A stretch of 49,304 nt of DNA, from NCBI GenBank assembly GCA_964501185.1, contig CAZCRT010000021.1, positions 1 through 49,304 on the forward strand, in the 5' to 3' direction. The translations under genes were made by a program, and so were the position numbers. Shown one piece after another: positions 1 to 8,041 of the stretch (the first letter of the stretch is position 1; the number at the start of each line of letters is the position of its first letter). The stretch is from BS150m-G50 sp964501185 [NCBI: uncultured Bacteroidia bacterium]. Lineage in GTDB: Bacteria; CAIWAD01; BS150m-G50. Below the pieces are notes generated by a model, which was given only the letters and a program-made list of their open reading frames with translations, ran no database searches and had not been told where the DNA came from.

Positions 1-156
1 ATACTGTTAATATGTTTGTCAAAGAAACTGTAAACGTAGAAGGTTAGTTATACATATAATCCACTAGTAGGTCATGAACATGATCCACCCACACTAAAAC
101 GGGGTAGTTTCTTTGTAGGGGGAGATCAGGAAGTTGGCATATCTGAGAATGACTGG

Positions 157-1737
157 GTGAGGATGAACCACCTGCGTTATGTTGAGGCAGATGGAAATCT
201 GGAAACCAGCTATGTTGGTATTGAGTCAAATGATCTGCGGTTCTGCTTTGAATGCTTGGAGCCGAATATCGAACCCTCTACAGTTTATGGCCATTTCCAT
301 ATCGGCTTAGGTTGTAGCGGTCAGCTTGAGAACTCAATTTTGCGCGGGTCAACAGCTCCTGCGCAGTTAGCAATACTTGGTTCAGATATTAACATCAACA
401 CTTGCGAGCTGTATGATTATGAGTATACCGGGCTATTCCTGTTTAATTTCGGACAAAATATCGAGTACAAACTACATGGTCTAATCATTGAAGGAGAGCG
501 TGAAGGTGAAAATGCCCTGAAAGGAATCGATGCAGCATACAGCAGTTTCCGTTTATCAGAATCAAGAATCACCTATCATACCTCATATGGAATGCGCACA
601 ATCGAATCCTGGTCAGATATGCACCAGGTTGCGCATAACCGAATAGAACATAACTCCTCAGCAAATCCCAATACCGGTCAGATTTCCCTCAATGCATCAA
701 ATTGTCAGCTTGACTGCGGAGCAAATAGAATCCGCTATAGCGAAACCTCGACGAATATTCCATTGATTCAGTCCGTATCTGGTTTAGAGCACAACAGTAC
801 TGATGTGAGCTACAATGATTGGGGAGCCACCAATCCAGCCGACGAAGGGATCCTTCCAGAGAGTTGGGGCGACATTCTGTATCTACCCCTTTACACCTGG
901 GAAGAGACACCACCAATCCACGATTGCCTCAATCAAAGTATCCCCAGCGAGCTGTTCGCGCTGGGTAACTGGCAGGAGATAAACGGGGAGATCGATGAAG
1001 CGATCATTACCTATAACACTATTGTCAAAGATTACCCTCTAGATCCATTCGCCAAGCGTGCGACTTTCCGCCTTGGCTACATCGGTGGCAAGGGCTACGA
1101 TGAGGGTATGACTGTCATGAGTGACTTCCAGGAACTACTGGTGGAGATCGGGGATGTCAACTACAACCTGACCTATTTTATACAAGGTAATTACTGGGAG
1201 CTTTACAGCCAATTGGTCAACCTGGATGAAGCTGTCGCAAGTCTGGAAGAGCAACGCGATCAGGCTGAGACTGAAAGTGCGCGCAACTATTTCGAGCTCT
1301 GTCTGGCCTATATTGAACTCTGTAATGAAAATGGTGGAACTTACTCTGCTGGAGATCCGGTTCAAGCTGGAGTCATGATAAGGGAGAGTTTCGAAAGACA
1401 GCATGACTATATCGAACAGGTGTTGGCAATCTATAGTAGCGAAGAAGGAAATTCTCTGCCTGATAATCTCCCGGCGGAGTTTTCATTAGCGCAGAATTAC
1501 CCCAACCCATTTAACCCGGTTACAACCATTACTTATGCTGTTCCCAGGAGGTGCGAGCTGGAACTGGCGGTTTACAACATCCTGGGCCAAAGGGTAGCAC
1601 TGCTGGTTGAAGGGTTCCAGCAACCGGGTAACTACACGATTGAGTTCGACGGCTCCAGTCTGGCCAGCGGGCTATATTTCTATCGACTGTCAACTCCGGA
1701 TGAGGTTATGAATCGCAAAATGTTGCTTGTAAAGTAA
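157..1737 (+). CDS. T9SS-sorted beta-helix/TPR-like protein, probably broken or truncated at the 5' end
   Basis: The visible product (526 aa from GTG 157, or ATG 163) has no signal peptide although it ends in a T9SS sorting domain. Residues 1-240 have the short hydrophobic/Asn-rich turns of a right-handed beta-helix. Residues about 262-425 look like helical TPR-type repeats. Residues 437-526 are the sorting domain (AQNYPNPFNP core, final KMLLVK). The frame stays open upstream of 157 to a TAG at 37-39 with beta-helix-like sequence. Another frame is open from the window edge to a TAG at 45-47 and encodes a short VKETVNVEG-like stretch. This suggests a frameshifted or decayed N-terminus. Exact function unknown; likely surface-exposed or secreted if intact. 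Confidence 0.6.
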   Translation: MRMNHLRYVEADGNLETSYVGIESNDLRFCFECLEPNIEPSTVYGHFHIGLGCSGQLENSILRGSTAPAQLAILGSDININTCELYDYEYTGLFLFNFGQNIEYKLHGLIIEGEREGENALKGIDAAYSSFRLSESRITYHTSYGMRTIESWSDMHQVAHNRIEHNSSANPNTGQISLNASNCQLDCGANRIRYSETSTNIPLIQSVSGLEHNSTDVSYNDWGATNPADEGILPESWGDILYLPLYTWEETPPIHDCLNQSIPSELFALGNWQEINGEIDEAIITYNTIVKDYPLDPFAKRATFRLGYIGGKGYDEGMTVMSDFQELLVEIGDVNYNLTYFIQGNYWELYSQLVNLDEAVASLEEQRDQAETESARNYFELCLAYIELCNENGGTYSAGDPVQAGVMIRESFERQHDYIEQVLAIYSSEEGNSLPDNLPAEFSLAQNYPNPFNPVTTITYAVPRRCELELAVYNILGQRVALLVEGFQQPGNYTIEFDGSSLASGLYFYRLSTPDEVMNRKMLLVK

Positions 1738-1860
1738 CGTTTGAACGTGTGCAGTTTGACTTGTCAAACTGCCAAGCTGCCCGCAAGGGCAGCCATGCTA
1801 CTGGTCAAGTAGATTTAAAACGTAAACAGTTATGTAGGGGCAGCCCCCTGTGGCTGCCCT
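1738..1860 (+). repeat. Post-stop stem-loop array, copy 1
   Basis: The array starts 13 nt after the TAA of the upstream T9SS gene. Hairpin 1 has arm GCAGTTTGAC (1751-1760) pairing perfectly with 1763-1772. Hairpin 2 has GCTGCCC (1776-1782) with GGGCAGC (1787-1793) and a GCAA loop. A weaker 5-bp hairpin lies at 1798-1812. Hairpin 3 has GGGCAGCC (1838-1845) with GGCTGCCC (1852-1859). There is no U-tract, so this is not a classical intrinsic terminator. The 13-nt spacer and hairpin 1 recur after two other T9SS genes (44451-44568, 48833-48938). The last hairpin resembles GTAGGGGC-type dispersed intergenic palindromes known from many genomes (from memory). Confidence 0.75.
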
Positions 1861-1872
1861 GAAAAGGAACAG

Positions 1873-4248
1873 ATGAAAAAGGCGATTTTCATAATAGTCC
1901 TGTTATCACTCTTTGCTGAGACAATGGCGGTGATCAATATCCCCGACGACTATCCCACCATACAACAAGGTATTGATGTAGCAATTCCCGGTGATACAAT
2001 CCTGATCGCGCCTGGAACTTACATAGAAGAGCTGGAGATTGAGCAGAAGGATCTCACCCTGGGCTCACATTTCCTGACCAGCGGTGATACTACATTTATC
2101 AACAATACTATTCTGGATGGCGATTCAACCTACCACATACTGACCTGCTGGGGACCGCATGAAATCATTATCAGCGGATTGACATTTACACATGGTTATG
2201 GTGACTGGATACATGAACCATATACCGCCTGGGGTGGTGCTGTTACAGCAAATGACTATACAGATATCAGTTTCAACAGATGCTGTTTCAATGAGAACTA
2301 TGGTGTACGTAACACCTGCATCAATGCAAATGATTCCTGTTCTGTAACTGTAAGAGGAAGCGGCTTCTCAAGAAACTCAGGTTTTCCCAAAACAAATGTT
2401 ATCTCGAATAACATAGGTAGAGAATTAACTGTTCACGGTTGTTCGTTCTTCAATAATACTACAAGATTCTGGCCGTTGATTGTTGCGAGCTCCTGCAGAT
2501 TCGCTTTCGTCGATTCTTGTGTTTTTGCCAGCAACCATGGCTCATATAGTGAATCCACATCTGGAATGCTGCTCTACTGTTTTGCGCAGCGTATCGCGGT
2601 TACTAATTGCAGTTTCTTGAACCATACATTCATTACAGCTGGCCGAAGTCTGATTGATCTTGAGCAGGCTGACACTCTGGTAATGAACAACTGCCTGATA
2701 GATTCCACCACTATCAGCTTTGCGCATGAACATGAGCTAATCCGTTTGAATGGCGGTAATGACCATGTTTTCCTCAACAACATCCGTATCAGCAATAACT
2801 ATTCAACTGATGGAGACGGTTTCGGTATCGGTATCAGGGCTCAGGGAACTGAATCACTCACTGCTGACAGTATATTTATTGTAAACAATCATGAAGAATA
2901 CCGCCATAACGAGGAGGGACTACCAGGGTGTACATTTGGCACTCCCGGCAATTGCACCTTAAGTAATATCTATGTCATGAACAACAGTGTATTAAGGTCA
3001 GATATTGACGAGTATCCTGATGTTTATGGTGGCACAGCTTATGTGATTGGCGTAGGTGGTGAGACCGTTAACGTGAATCATCTGGTAAAGTCAGATAACG
3101 TCAATGATTTTGTTCAAAGTGGACTGGGCCTATCCATTGGATACGCTTCTCCAGATCAGACTGTTTATCTCAACAATATTAAAATTCATGATAACACCAG
3201 ATTATATGCTACTCCGAATGATGAATGGAGCTATGGTGGTTCTGGGATCATGACAACGAGTCAGATGATGAGAAAACTGGAAATCAACAACCTGCGTCTT
3301 TATAACCAGTATCACACAGTATATGCCGCCGGCATGCACTTATGGGCTGACACAGTAATCATCAACAACTCACATATCAGCGATTGCGGGAATGGTGCGA
3401 TCACACTACGAACTCAGAGTTTCGCGCTGGAGAACGTATTAGTTCATGACTGTTGGAATACACGGGGTGAATCATCTTCACATATAGTTTCAACGGACCT
3501 GACAGAGAGCGCTCGCATCAGTAATTGCACAATCGTGGATTCTTATGGCGACTATGGCTCAGCCCTCAGTATCTGGTCAGCGACACAGGATGAGAAGAAT
3601 GTACTGATTGAGAATTGCATCATCGATAACAGTTGTTCCTGGGGATCGGATCTGGACTATCTGGAAGACGCTAACATTGACCTTACTGTCCAATACTCCA
3701 ACATCGACGGTGGCTGGGAGGGTGTAGGGAACATTGACACTGATCCGCTGTTCACCGATCCGGAGAACGATGACTACACCTTCCAGGAAGGCTCACCCTG
3801 CATAGACACCGGCAATCCGGATCCCGCTTACAACGATCCGGAAGATCCCAATCACACCGGCTGGCCGCTCTGGCCTTCGCAAGGAACGTTACGCAATGAT
3901 ATGGGTTGCTATGGTGGACCGGGAGCGATAGAGCTGTGGGAGTATCAGGATGTGCCGAGTGCACCACAACCAGATGTACGCCCTTCAAGGATCCAGCTAT
4001 CCCAGAATTATCCCAACCCATTTAATCCGACTACTACGATCGAGTTCACACTTCCGCACCCACTGAAGGTACAGCTGACTGTCTATAACATCCTGGGGCA
4101 GCAGGTGCAATTGCTATCTGATCTCGCTTATAGTGCTGGTGTACATCAGGTTCGGTTTGATGGATCAGGACTATCGAGTGGGGTGTATGTGTATAGATTG
4201 ACCGCTAATGATCATGTAATGACCAGGAAGATGGTACTGATGAAGTGA
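1873..4248 (+). CDS. Secreted right-handed beta-helix protein with T9SS C-terminal sorting domain
   Basis: 791 aa. A Sec signal peptide (MKKAIFIIVLLSLFAETMA) is followed by the 'IPDDYPTIQQGIDVA..GDTILIAPGTY' opening typical of pectate-lyase-fold/polymorphic-membrane-protein-like beta-helices. Repeated Asn-rich rungs run to about residue 690. The last ~88 residues are a T9SS sorting domain (SQNYPNPFNPTTTIEF core, YNILGQQV, C-terminal RKMVLMK). AAAAGGA upstream is a reasonable ribosome site. No polysaccharide-lyase catalytic residues could be recognised, so the role may be adhesive or structural. It follows another T9SS gene in the same direction, separated by the stem-loop array. Its own 3' flank lacks that array. 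Confidence 0.8.
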   Translation: MKKAIFIIVLLSLFAETMAVINIPDDYPTIQQGIDVAIPGDTILIAPGTYIEELEIEQKDLTLGSHFLTSGDTTFINNTILDGDSTYHILTCWGPHEIIISGLTFTHGYGDWIHEPYTAWGGAVTANDYTDISFNRCCFNENYGVRNTCINANDSCSVTVRGSGFSRNSGFPKTNVISNNIGRELTVHGCSFFNNTTRFWPLIVASSCRFAFVDSCVFASNHGSYSESTSGMLLYCFAQRIAVTNCSFLNHTFITAGRSLIDLEQADTLVMNNCLIDSTTISFAHEHELIRLNGGNDHVFLNNIRISNNYSTDGDGFGIGIRAQGTESLTADSIFIVNNHEEYRHNEEGLPGCTFGTPGNCTLSNIYVMNNSVLRSDIDEYPDVYGGTAYVIGVGGETVNVNHLVKSDNVNDFVQSGLGLSIGYASPDQTVYLNNIKIHDNTRLYATPNDEWSYGGSGIMTTSQMMRKLEINNLRLYNQYHTVYAAGMHLWADTVIINNSHISDCGNGAITLRTQSFALENVLVHDCWNTRGESSSHIVSTDLTESARISNCTIVDSYGDYGSALSIWSATQDEKNVLIENCIIDNSCSWGSDLDYLEDANIDLTVQYSNIDGGWEGVGNIDTDPLFTDPENDDYTFQEGSPCIDTGNPDPAYNDPEDPNHTGWPLWPSQGTLRNDMGCYGGPGAIELWEYQDVPSAPQPDVRPSRIQLSQNYPNPFNPTTTIEFTLPHPLKVQLTVYNILGQQVQLLSDLAYSAGVHQVRFDGSGLSSGVYVYRLTANDHVMTRKMVLMK

Positions 4249-4451
4249 AAAGTACGAATGCCTGCGATCCACAATTGTATTCGCACGGTGTGACTGGATC
4301 CCAGGCAGAATTTCTCAGGAATCAGGTGCTTTCGCAGGAATGACCAGGACCCTGTTCACCCCCTTTCTCCCCACAGACACAATGGCAGTTGCCGCAGGCC
4401 ACGATATTTAGTACTTTACAAATGACAGATCTACTCATTGAGGAGTATGTC

Positions 4452-5648
4452 ATGAAATATCTCCCGAGCAGCTTGATGCTGTTGTCTTTAAGTATTTCAC
4501 CCTCCCTGGCTCTGGATCCCCCGGTTGTATCCCTGATAATTACCCAGTCAGATGATTTTACTGAAGTTCTGCTGGTATGGACCCCGGTGGAAGGGGCGGA
4601 TTACTACGGAGTTTACAGCCGCGGCTCCGACCCTTACGGAACAGCCCTGCCGCTGGAGTTTGTCACAGCCGATCAGCTTTTCTGCGATGTCACTGCCTCT
4701 GGTAGTCAATTCTTCATGGTAACTGCTGAAGAAGTAGCCCCTCCTCCCGCCGGATTCATACTCGTTCACGCCGGTGCATTTACCATGGGGCAGATGGGTG
4801 CTGCCATGCCGGAACATCCAGTTACCCTGACAGAGTCATTCTATCTGGCCGAGCATGAAGTGACAAACCTGGAATACCTGGCAGCATTGCAATGGGCCTA
4901 CGAAAACGATCTGGTAACTGTTGAAGGTGATTGGGTGCGTGCCTATGGCGAGAACCTGGTCGACCTTGGTGATCAGGTTTGTGGTGAACTGTTCTTCGAT
5001 AGCGATCTGGAGGTCTTCTATCTCCAGGCCGGAAGTGCTGATTACGGCAGCTGGGGGCCGGCTGTCGCTTATCCTGAGGGTTATGAACCAGCGGCACATC
5101 CGGTAAAACAGGTCAGCTGGTTCGGTGCCGCCTGTTACTGCGACTGGCTCAGCCTGCAGCAGGAGTTAACACCATTTTACAACGGTGACTGGTCTGTGTC
5201 AGCGGAACATGACCCCTATCAGGCATCCGGATACACTCTGCCTACAGAGGCGGAGTGGGAACATGCCGCCCGTTACCAGGATGGACGACGCTATCCCTGG
5301 GGAAACAGTGTACCTGATTGCGATCACGCTAATTTCTGGGATGGCTATTTCTGTGTTGGTTGGAGCAGCCCTGTCGGCAGCCTGCCTGCCGGTGACAGTC
5401 AACTTGGCCTGCAGGATATGGCGGGTAACAGCTGGGAGTGGTGTAACGACTGGTGGGACAATTATTACTACAGCAACAGCCCTCTGGTGAATCCGCCCGG
5501 CCCGTCAGCCGGTGTTGAGAGATTGCTGCGGGGTGGATTCTGGTCCTATACCGTGGAGATCATCCAGTCAGCCAGCCGTGGCTATATTGAACCGGCACAC
5601 ACCGGCTATTATGTCGGTTTCCGGCCAAGAATACTGGTGGGGGAATAA
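4452..5648 (+). CDS. Secreted FGE-sulfatase (SUMF1-like) domain protein
   Basis: 398 aa from ATG 4452, chosen because GAGGAG at 4440-4445 lies 6 nt upstream and the N-terminus is a signal peptide (MKYLPSSLMLLSLSISPSLA). Residues ~24-97 look like an FN3-type module. Residues ~100-395 are an FGE-sulfatase domain: FILVHAGAFTMG, FYLAEHEVTN, HPVKQVSWFGA, LPTEAEWEHAAR, YPWGN, DMAGNSWEW, LLRGGFW and GFRPR are all present. The C-terminal cysteine pair that binds copper in true formylglycine-generating enzymes is absent (the segment reads QSASRGY), so sulfatase-activating activity is unlikely. More probably it is one of the many FGE-fold extracellular binding proteins. It carries no T9SS sorting domain. 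Confidence 0.8.
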   Translation: MKYLPSSLMLLSLSISPSLALDPPVVSLIITQSDDFTEVLLVWTPVEGADYYGVYSRGSDPYGTALPLEFVTADQLFCDVTASGSQFFMVTAEEVAPPPAGFILVHAGAFTMGQMGAAMPEHPVTLTESFYLAEHEVTNLEYLAALQWAYENDLVTVEGDWVRAYGENLVDLGDQVCGELFFDSDLEVFYLQAGSADYGSWGPAVAYPEGYEPAAHPVKQVSWFGAACYCDWLSLQQELTPFYNGDWSVSAEHDPYQASGYTLPTEAEWEHAARYQDGRRYPWGNSVPDCDHANFWDGYFCVGWSSPVGSLPAGDSQLGLQDMAGNSWEWCNDWWDNYYYSNSPLVNPPGPSAGVERLLRGGFWSYTVEIIQSASRGYIEPAHTGYYVGFRPRILVGE

Positions 5649-5649
5649 A

Positions 5650-5682
5650 AAAACCCGCCCTGCAAAATGCACAGCGGGTTTT
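5650..5682. terminator. Bidirectional intrinsic terminator between FGE-like gene and rpmA
   Basis: Arm AAAACCCGC (5650-5658) pairs perfectly with GCGGGTTTT (5674-5682), loop of 15 nt. On the minus strand the stem is followed by a run of T (complement of 5647-5653), making a good terminator for the rng-rplU-rpmA transcript. On the plus strand it has a shorter TTTT tail and can end the FGE-like transcript. It sits exactly between convergent genes. Confidence 0.85.
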
Positions 5683-5705
5683 CAAAATTCGTTTTCGGTA
5701 GTCAA

Positions 5706-5960
5706 TCAGTCTGGTACGACTGACATATAAGTGCGACCGTTTTTGTGACGCTCGAACAACACCCGCCCATCCGCCTTGGCGAACAGGGTGTCGTCACCGC
5801 CACGCCCGACATTTGTCCCGGGGTGGAACTTGGTACCGCGTTGACGGACCAGGATGTTGCCGGCAATAACCTGCTCACCACCATATTTCTTGACACCGAG
5901 CATCTGGGCATTACTGTCGCGACCATTTCGCGTACTACCCATTCCTTTTTTATGAGCCAT
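5706..5960 (-). CDS. rpmA: 50S ribosomal protein L27
   Basis: 84 aa, usual length. The N-terminus [19 protein letters not shown] is the L27 signature whose tail reaches towards the peptidyl-transferase centre. The [22 protein letters not shown] and GGDDTLFA segments are also family-typical. Position 7 is Met where Gly is common. There is no cleavable N-terminal extension of the Firmicute type. It lies just downstream of rplU on the minus strand, the normal bacterial order, and ends at the shared terminator. Confidence 0.97.
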   Translation of the reverse strand: MAHKKGMGSTRNGRDSNAQMLGVKKYGGEQVIAGNILVRQRGTKFHPGTNVGRGGDDTLFAKADGRVLFERHKNGRTYMSVVPD

Positions 5961-5970
5961 GATCGCCTCC

Positions 5971-6282
5971 CTAGACGTTAAGCTTCTTTACCTGAACGGT
6001 GGTGAACTGCTGGCGATGGCCCTTTTTGCGGCTGAAACCCTTGCGACGCTTCTTGACAAAATTGATCACCTTTTTATCCTTGCCGTGCTCTTCGACTTCA
6101 ACTACCACGGAAGCGCCTTCCACCAGGGGGGTGCCCACGCGAATGTTTTCTCCATCAACCACCATCAGCACCTGATCAAAGGTAACTTCATCACCCACGC
6201 TGTTTTCCAGATGGGGTACCTTTAACTGATCTTCTTCATGTACGTAGAATTGTTTTCCACGAATGTCGACTATGGCGTACAT
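5971..6282 (-). CDS. rplU: 50S ribosomal protein L21
   Basis: 103 aa, typical length. It opens [23 protein letters not shown] and ends with the basic [20 protein letters not shown] tail of L21, which binds 23S rRNA domain I. It sits between rng and rpmA with a 10-nt gap to rpmA, so the two are co-transcribed and probably coupled. Confidence 0.97.
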   Translation of the reverse strand: MYAIVDIRGKQFYVHEEDQLKVPHLENSVGDEVTFDQVLMVVDGENIRVGTPLVEGASVVVEVEEHGKDKKVINFVKKRRKGFSRKKGHRQQFTTVQVKKLNV

Positions 6283-6333
6283 TCATCCTCCAAATTTTCA
6301 GAACATTAAATTAACAGGAGGCTCCGAATAATG

Positions 6334-7857
6334 TCAAGTAGAAAATTCCTGTGTAATCTCTCTTTTCTGTTTCGGTGATACCGCTTTGAATTTACCAACC
6401 GCTAATCCTTCATCCTTCTTCAGGTTGATATGCATGAAATTCTTCCACATGAGCAGTTTGATAATGGAACGCTTTCCCTCGTCCAGATAATCGTATAGTT
6501 CGGGATGGACGATTAACTCCAGGCGTCTTTCCCGTGTCTGAGCGCGGAACCGGCGAACGAAGCCTTCTATCTCCGTAGCCATCGTTTCCCGTGATGGCAC
6601 CAGTCCGGTGCCATCGCAGACTTCACAGTTGTCCTTCAGGGTCAGCAACAATGCCGGACGAATCCGTTGCCGGGTCATCTCCATCAGCCCGAACTTGGAG
6701 ATAGGCAGAATGTCGGTCTGCGCACGGTCGTGAATCAGTTCATTCTCCATCGCACGCTGCACCCGGGTACGATTGCGTTCATCAGCCATGTCGATAAAAT
6801 CAATTACTATCAGGCCACCCAGATCGCGCAGGCGCAATTGTCGGCAGACCTCTTTGACAGCCGCCATATTTACACGCAGGATATTTTCCTCGACATTGCG
6901 TTTACGATTGTAGCTGCCAGAGTTGACATCAATTGTGACCATCGCTTCAGTTGACTCGATAATCAACGAACCACCACCGGTGAGCCAGGCTTTGTGTGAA
7001 GTAATTTTCTCTACATCAGGTTCTATCTCGAGGTGATCGAACAGGGGTGTGCGGCTGTTATACAGTTCCACCCGTTTGACCAGCGTTGATTTTACCTCCT
7101 GCAGATAGCGGACTACTTCGCGGTGGATTTTTTTGTTATCAATCACAACCCGGTTGGTGTCCTCTGAAAAGAGGTCCCGGATAAGGGATGAGACCATCCC
7201 CACATCACGGTGCAGTTGCAGCGGGGGTGGTGCCGAATGGAAACTGGATTCAATTTCCCGCCAGAGTTTCATCAGACGTTCGAAGTCAGCTTTCAGATCT
7301 GCTTCAGACTTGTCTTCCGCGACAGTGCGGGCGATCAGTCCGTAACCCGGGACTGCGATCTTCCGCATGATGTTGCGCAGACGGCGGCGCTCCCCGGTCT
7401 TTTCAATCCGGCGGGAGATACCGGCGATCTCTTCGTTTGGTATCAGCACCAGAAAACGGCCCGGGAGCGAAATTTTCGAAGTCAGGCGGGGGCCTTTGTC
7501 ACTGATCGGTTCCTTGGTAATCTGAACGACGATATCATCGCCGGGTTTGAGGATGGTGCGCCCCTTGCGATCCTTTTCAGGGGCAGCGTCATGTGTGTAG
7601 ATTTCCTTGCCGTCAACATGGTGGAGGGCGTTAGCGCCCAGGTCGGAGAAGGGTAAAAAGCCATGCAGGTCCAGTCCGATATCGACGAAAGCCGCCTGAA
7701 TCGAGACCACGACATTGCTGATACGGCCTTTGTAGATGCCACCGACGAGTCGCTCATCCTCAGAGTGCTCGACATGCAGCTCCACCAGCCGCTTGTCTTC
7801 CAACAGCGCTACACGGTTTTCGCGTAGATTACTGTTGATGATAATTTCTTTATTCAT
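6334..7857 (-). CDS. rng: Ribonuclease G/E family endoribonuclease
   Basis: 507 aa from ATG 7857. A TTG 33 nt upstream is in frame, but MNKEIIINS is the family's usual opening. N-terminal S1-type RNA-binding segment (IYKGRISNVVVSIQAAFVDIG, ~41-61). Catalytic Mg-binding aspartates D310 (TIDVNSG) and D353 (VIDFIDM). Zn-link-like motif C411-E-V-C414-DGTG. It lacks the long C-terminal degradosome scaffold of RNase E, so RNase G type. The family cleaves AU-rich single-stranded RNA, matures 16S 5' ends and turns over mRNA. The rng-rplU-rpmA order is widespread. Confidence 0.93.
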   Translation of the reverse strand: MNKEIIINSNLRENRVALLEDKRLVELHVEHSEDERLVGGIYKGRISNVVVSIQAAFVDIGLDLHGFLPFSDLGANALHHVDGKEIYTHDAAPEKDRKGRTILKPGDDIVVQITKEPISDKGPRLTSKISLPGRFLVLIPNEEIAGISRRIEKTGERRRLRNIMRKIAVPGYGLIARTVAEDKSEADLKADFERLMKLWREIESSFHSAPPPLQLHRDVGMVSSLIRDLFSEDTNRVVIDNKKIHREVVRYLQEVKSTLVKRVELYNSRTPLFDHLEIEPDVEKITSHKAWLTGGGSLIIESTEAMVTIDVNSGSYNRKRNVEENILRVNMAAVKEVCRQLRLRDLGGLIVIDFIDMADERNRTRVQRAMENELIHDRAQTDILPISKFGLMEMTRQRIRPALLLTLKDNCEVCDGTGLVPSRETMATEIEGFVRRFRAQTRERRLELIVHPELYDYLDEGKRSIIKLLMWKNFMHINLKKDEGLAVGKFKAVSPKQKREITQEFST

Positions 7858-7932
7858 GGTATATCCCGCGTGACAACCATACTGACCCAACGGCCGGAAA
7901 TGGCTTCCGCCCCCTGAGATACGCTGCCTGAA

Positions 7933-7951
7933 AGGAGGCCGTAAACCTCCT
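7933..7951 (-). terminator. Possible weak terminator after the acyl-CoA dehydrogenase
   Basis: AGGAGG (7933-7938) pairs with CCTCCT (7946-7951), loop of 7 nt. On the minus strand the stem is followed by TTTC only, so termination would be weak. It lies in the 184-nt gap between the dehydrogenase stop and the rng start; nothing else coding is visible there. Confidence 0.35.
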
Positions 7952-8041
7952 GCCGGTAACGTTCAGTCGTTGTCACGATCAGTTAGTTGTTCGACTGACC
8001 GCTGTCTTGCCAGGCAAAACCAACGGTTTGTCAAACCGCAG

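Noticed and set aside
1738-1860. CRISPR array or classical intrinsic terminator
   Set aside because: There are no regularly spaced direct repeats with spacers, and no U-tract after any of the stems.
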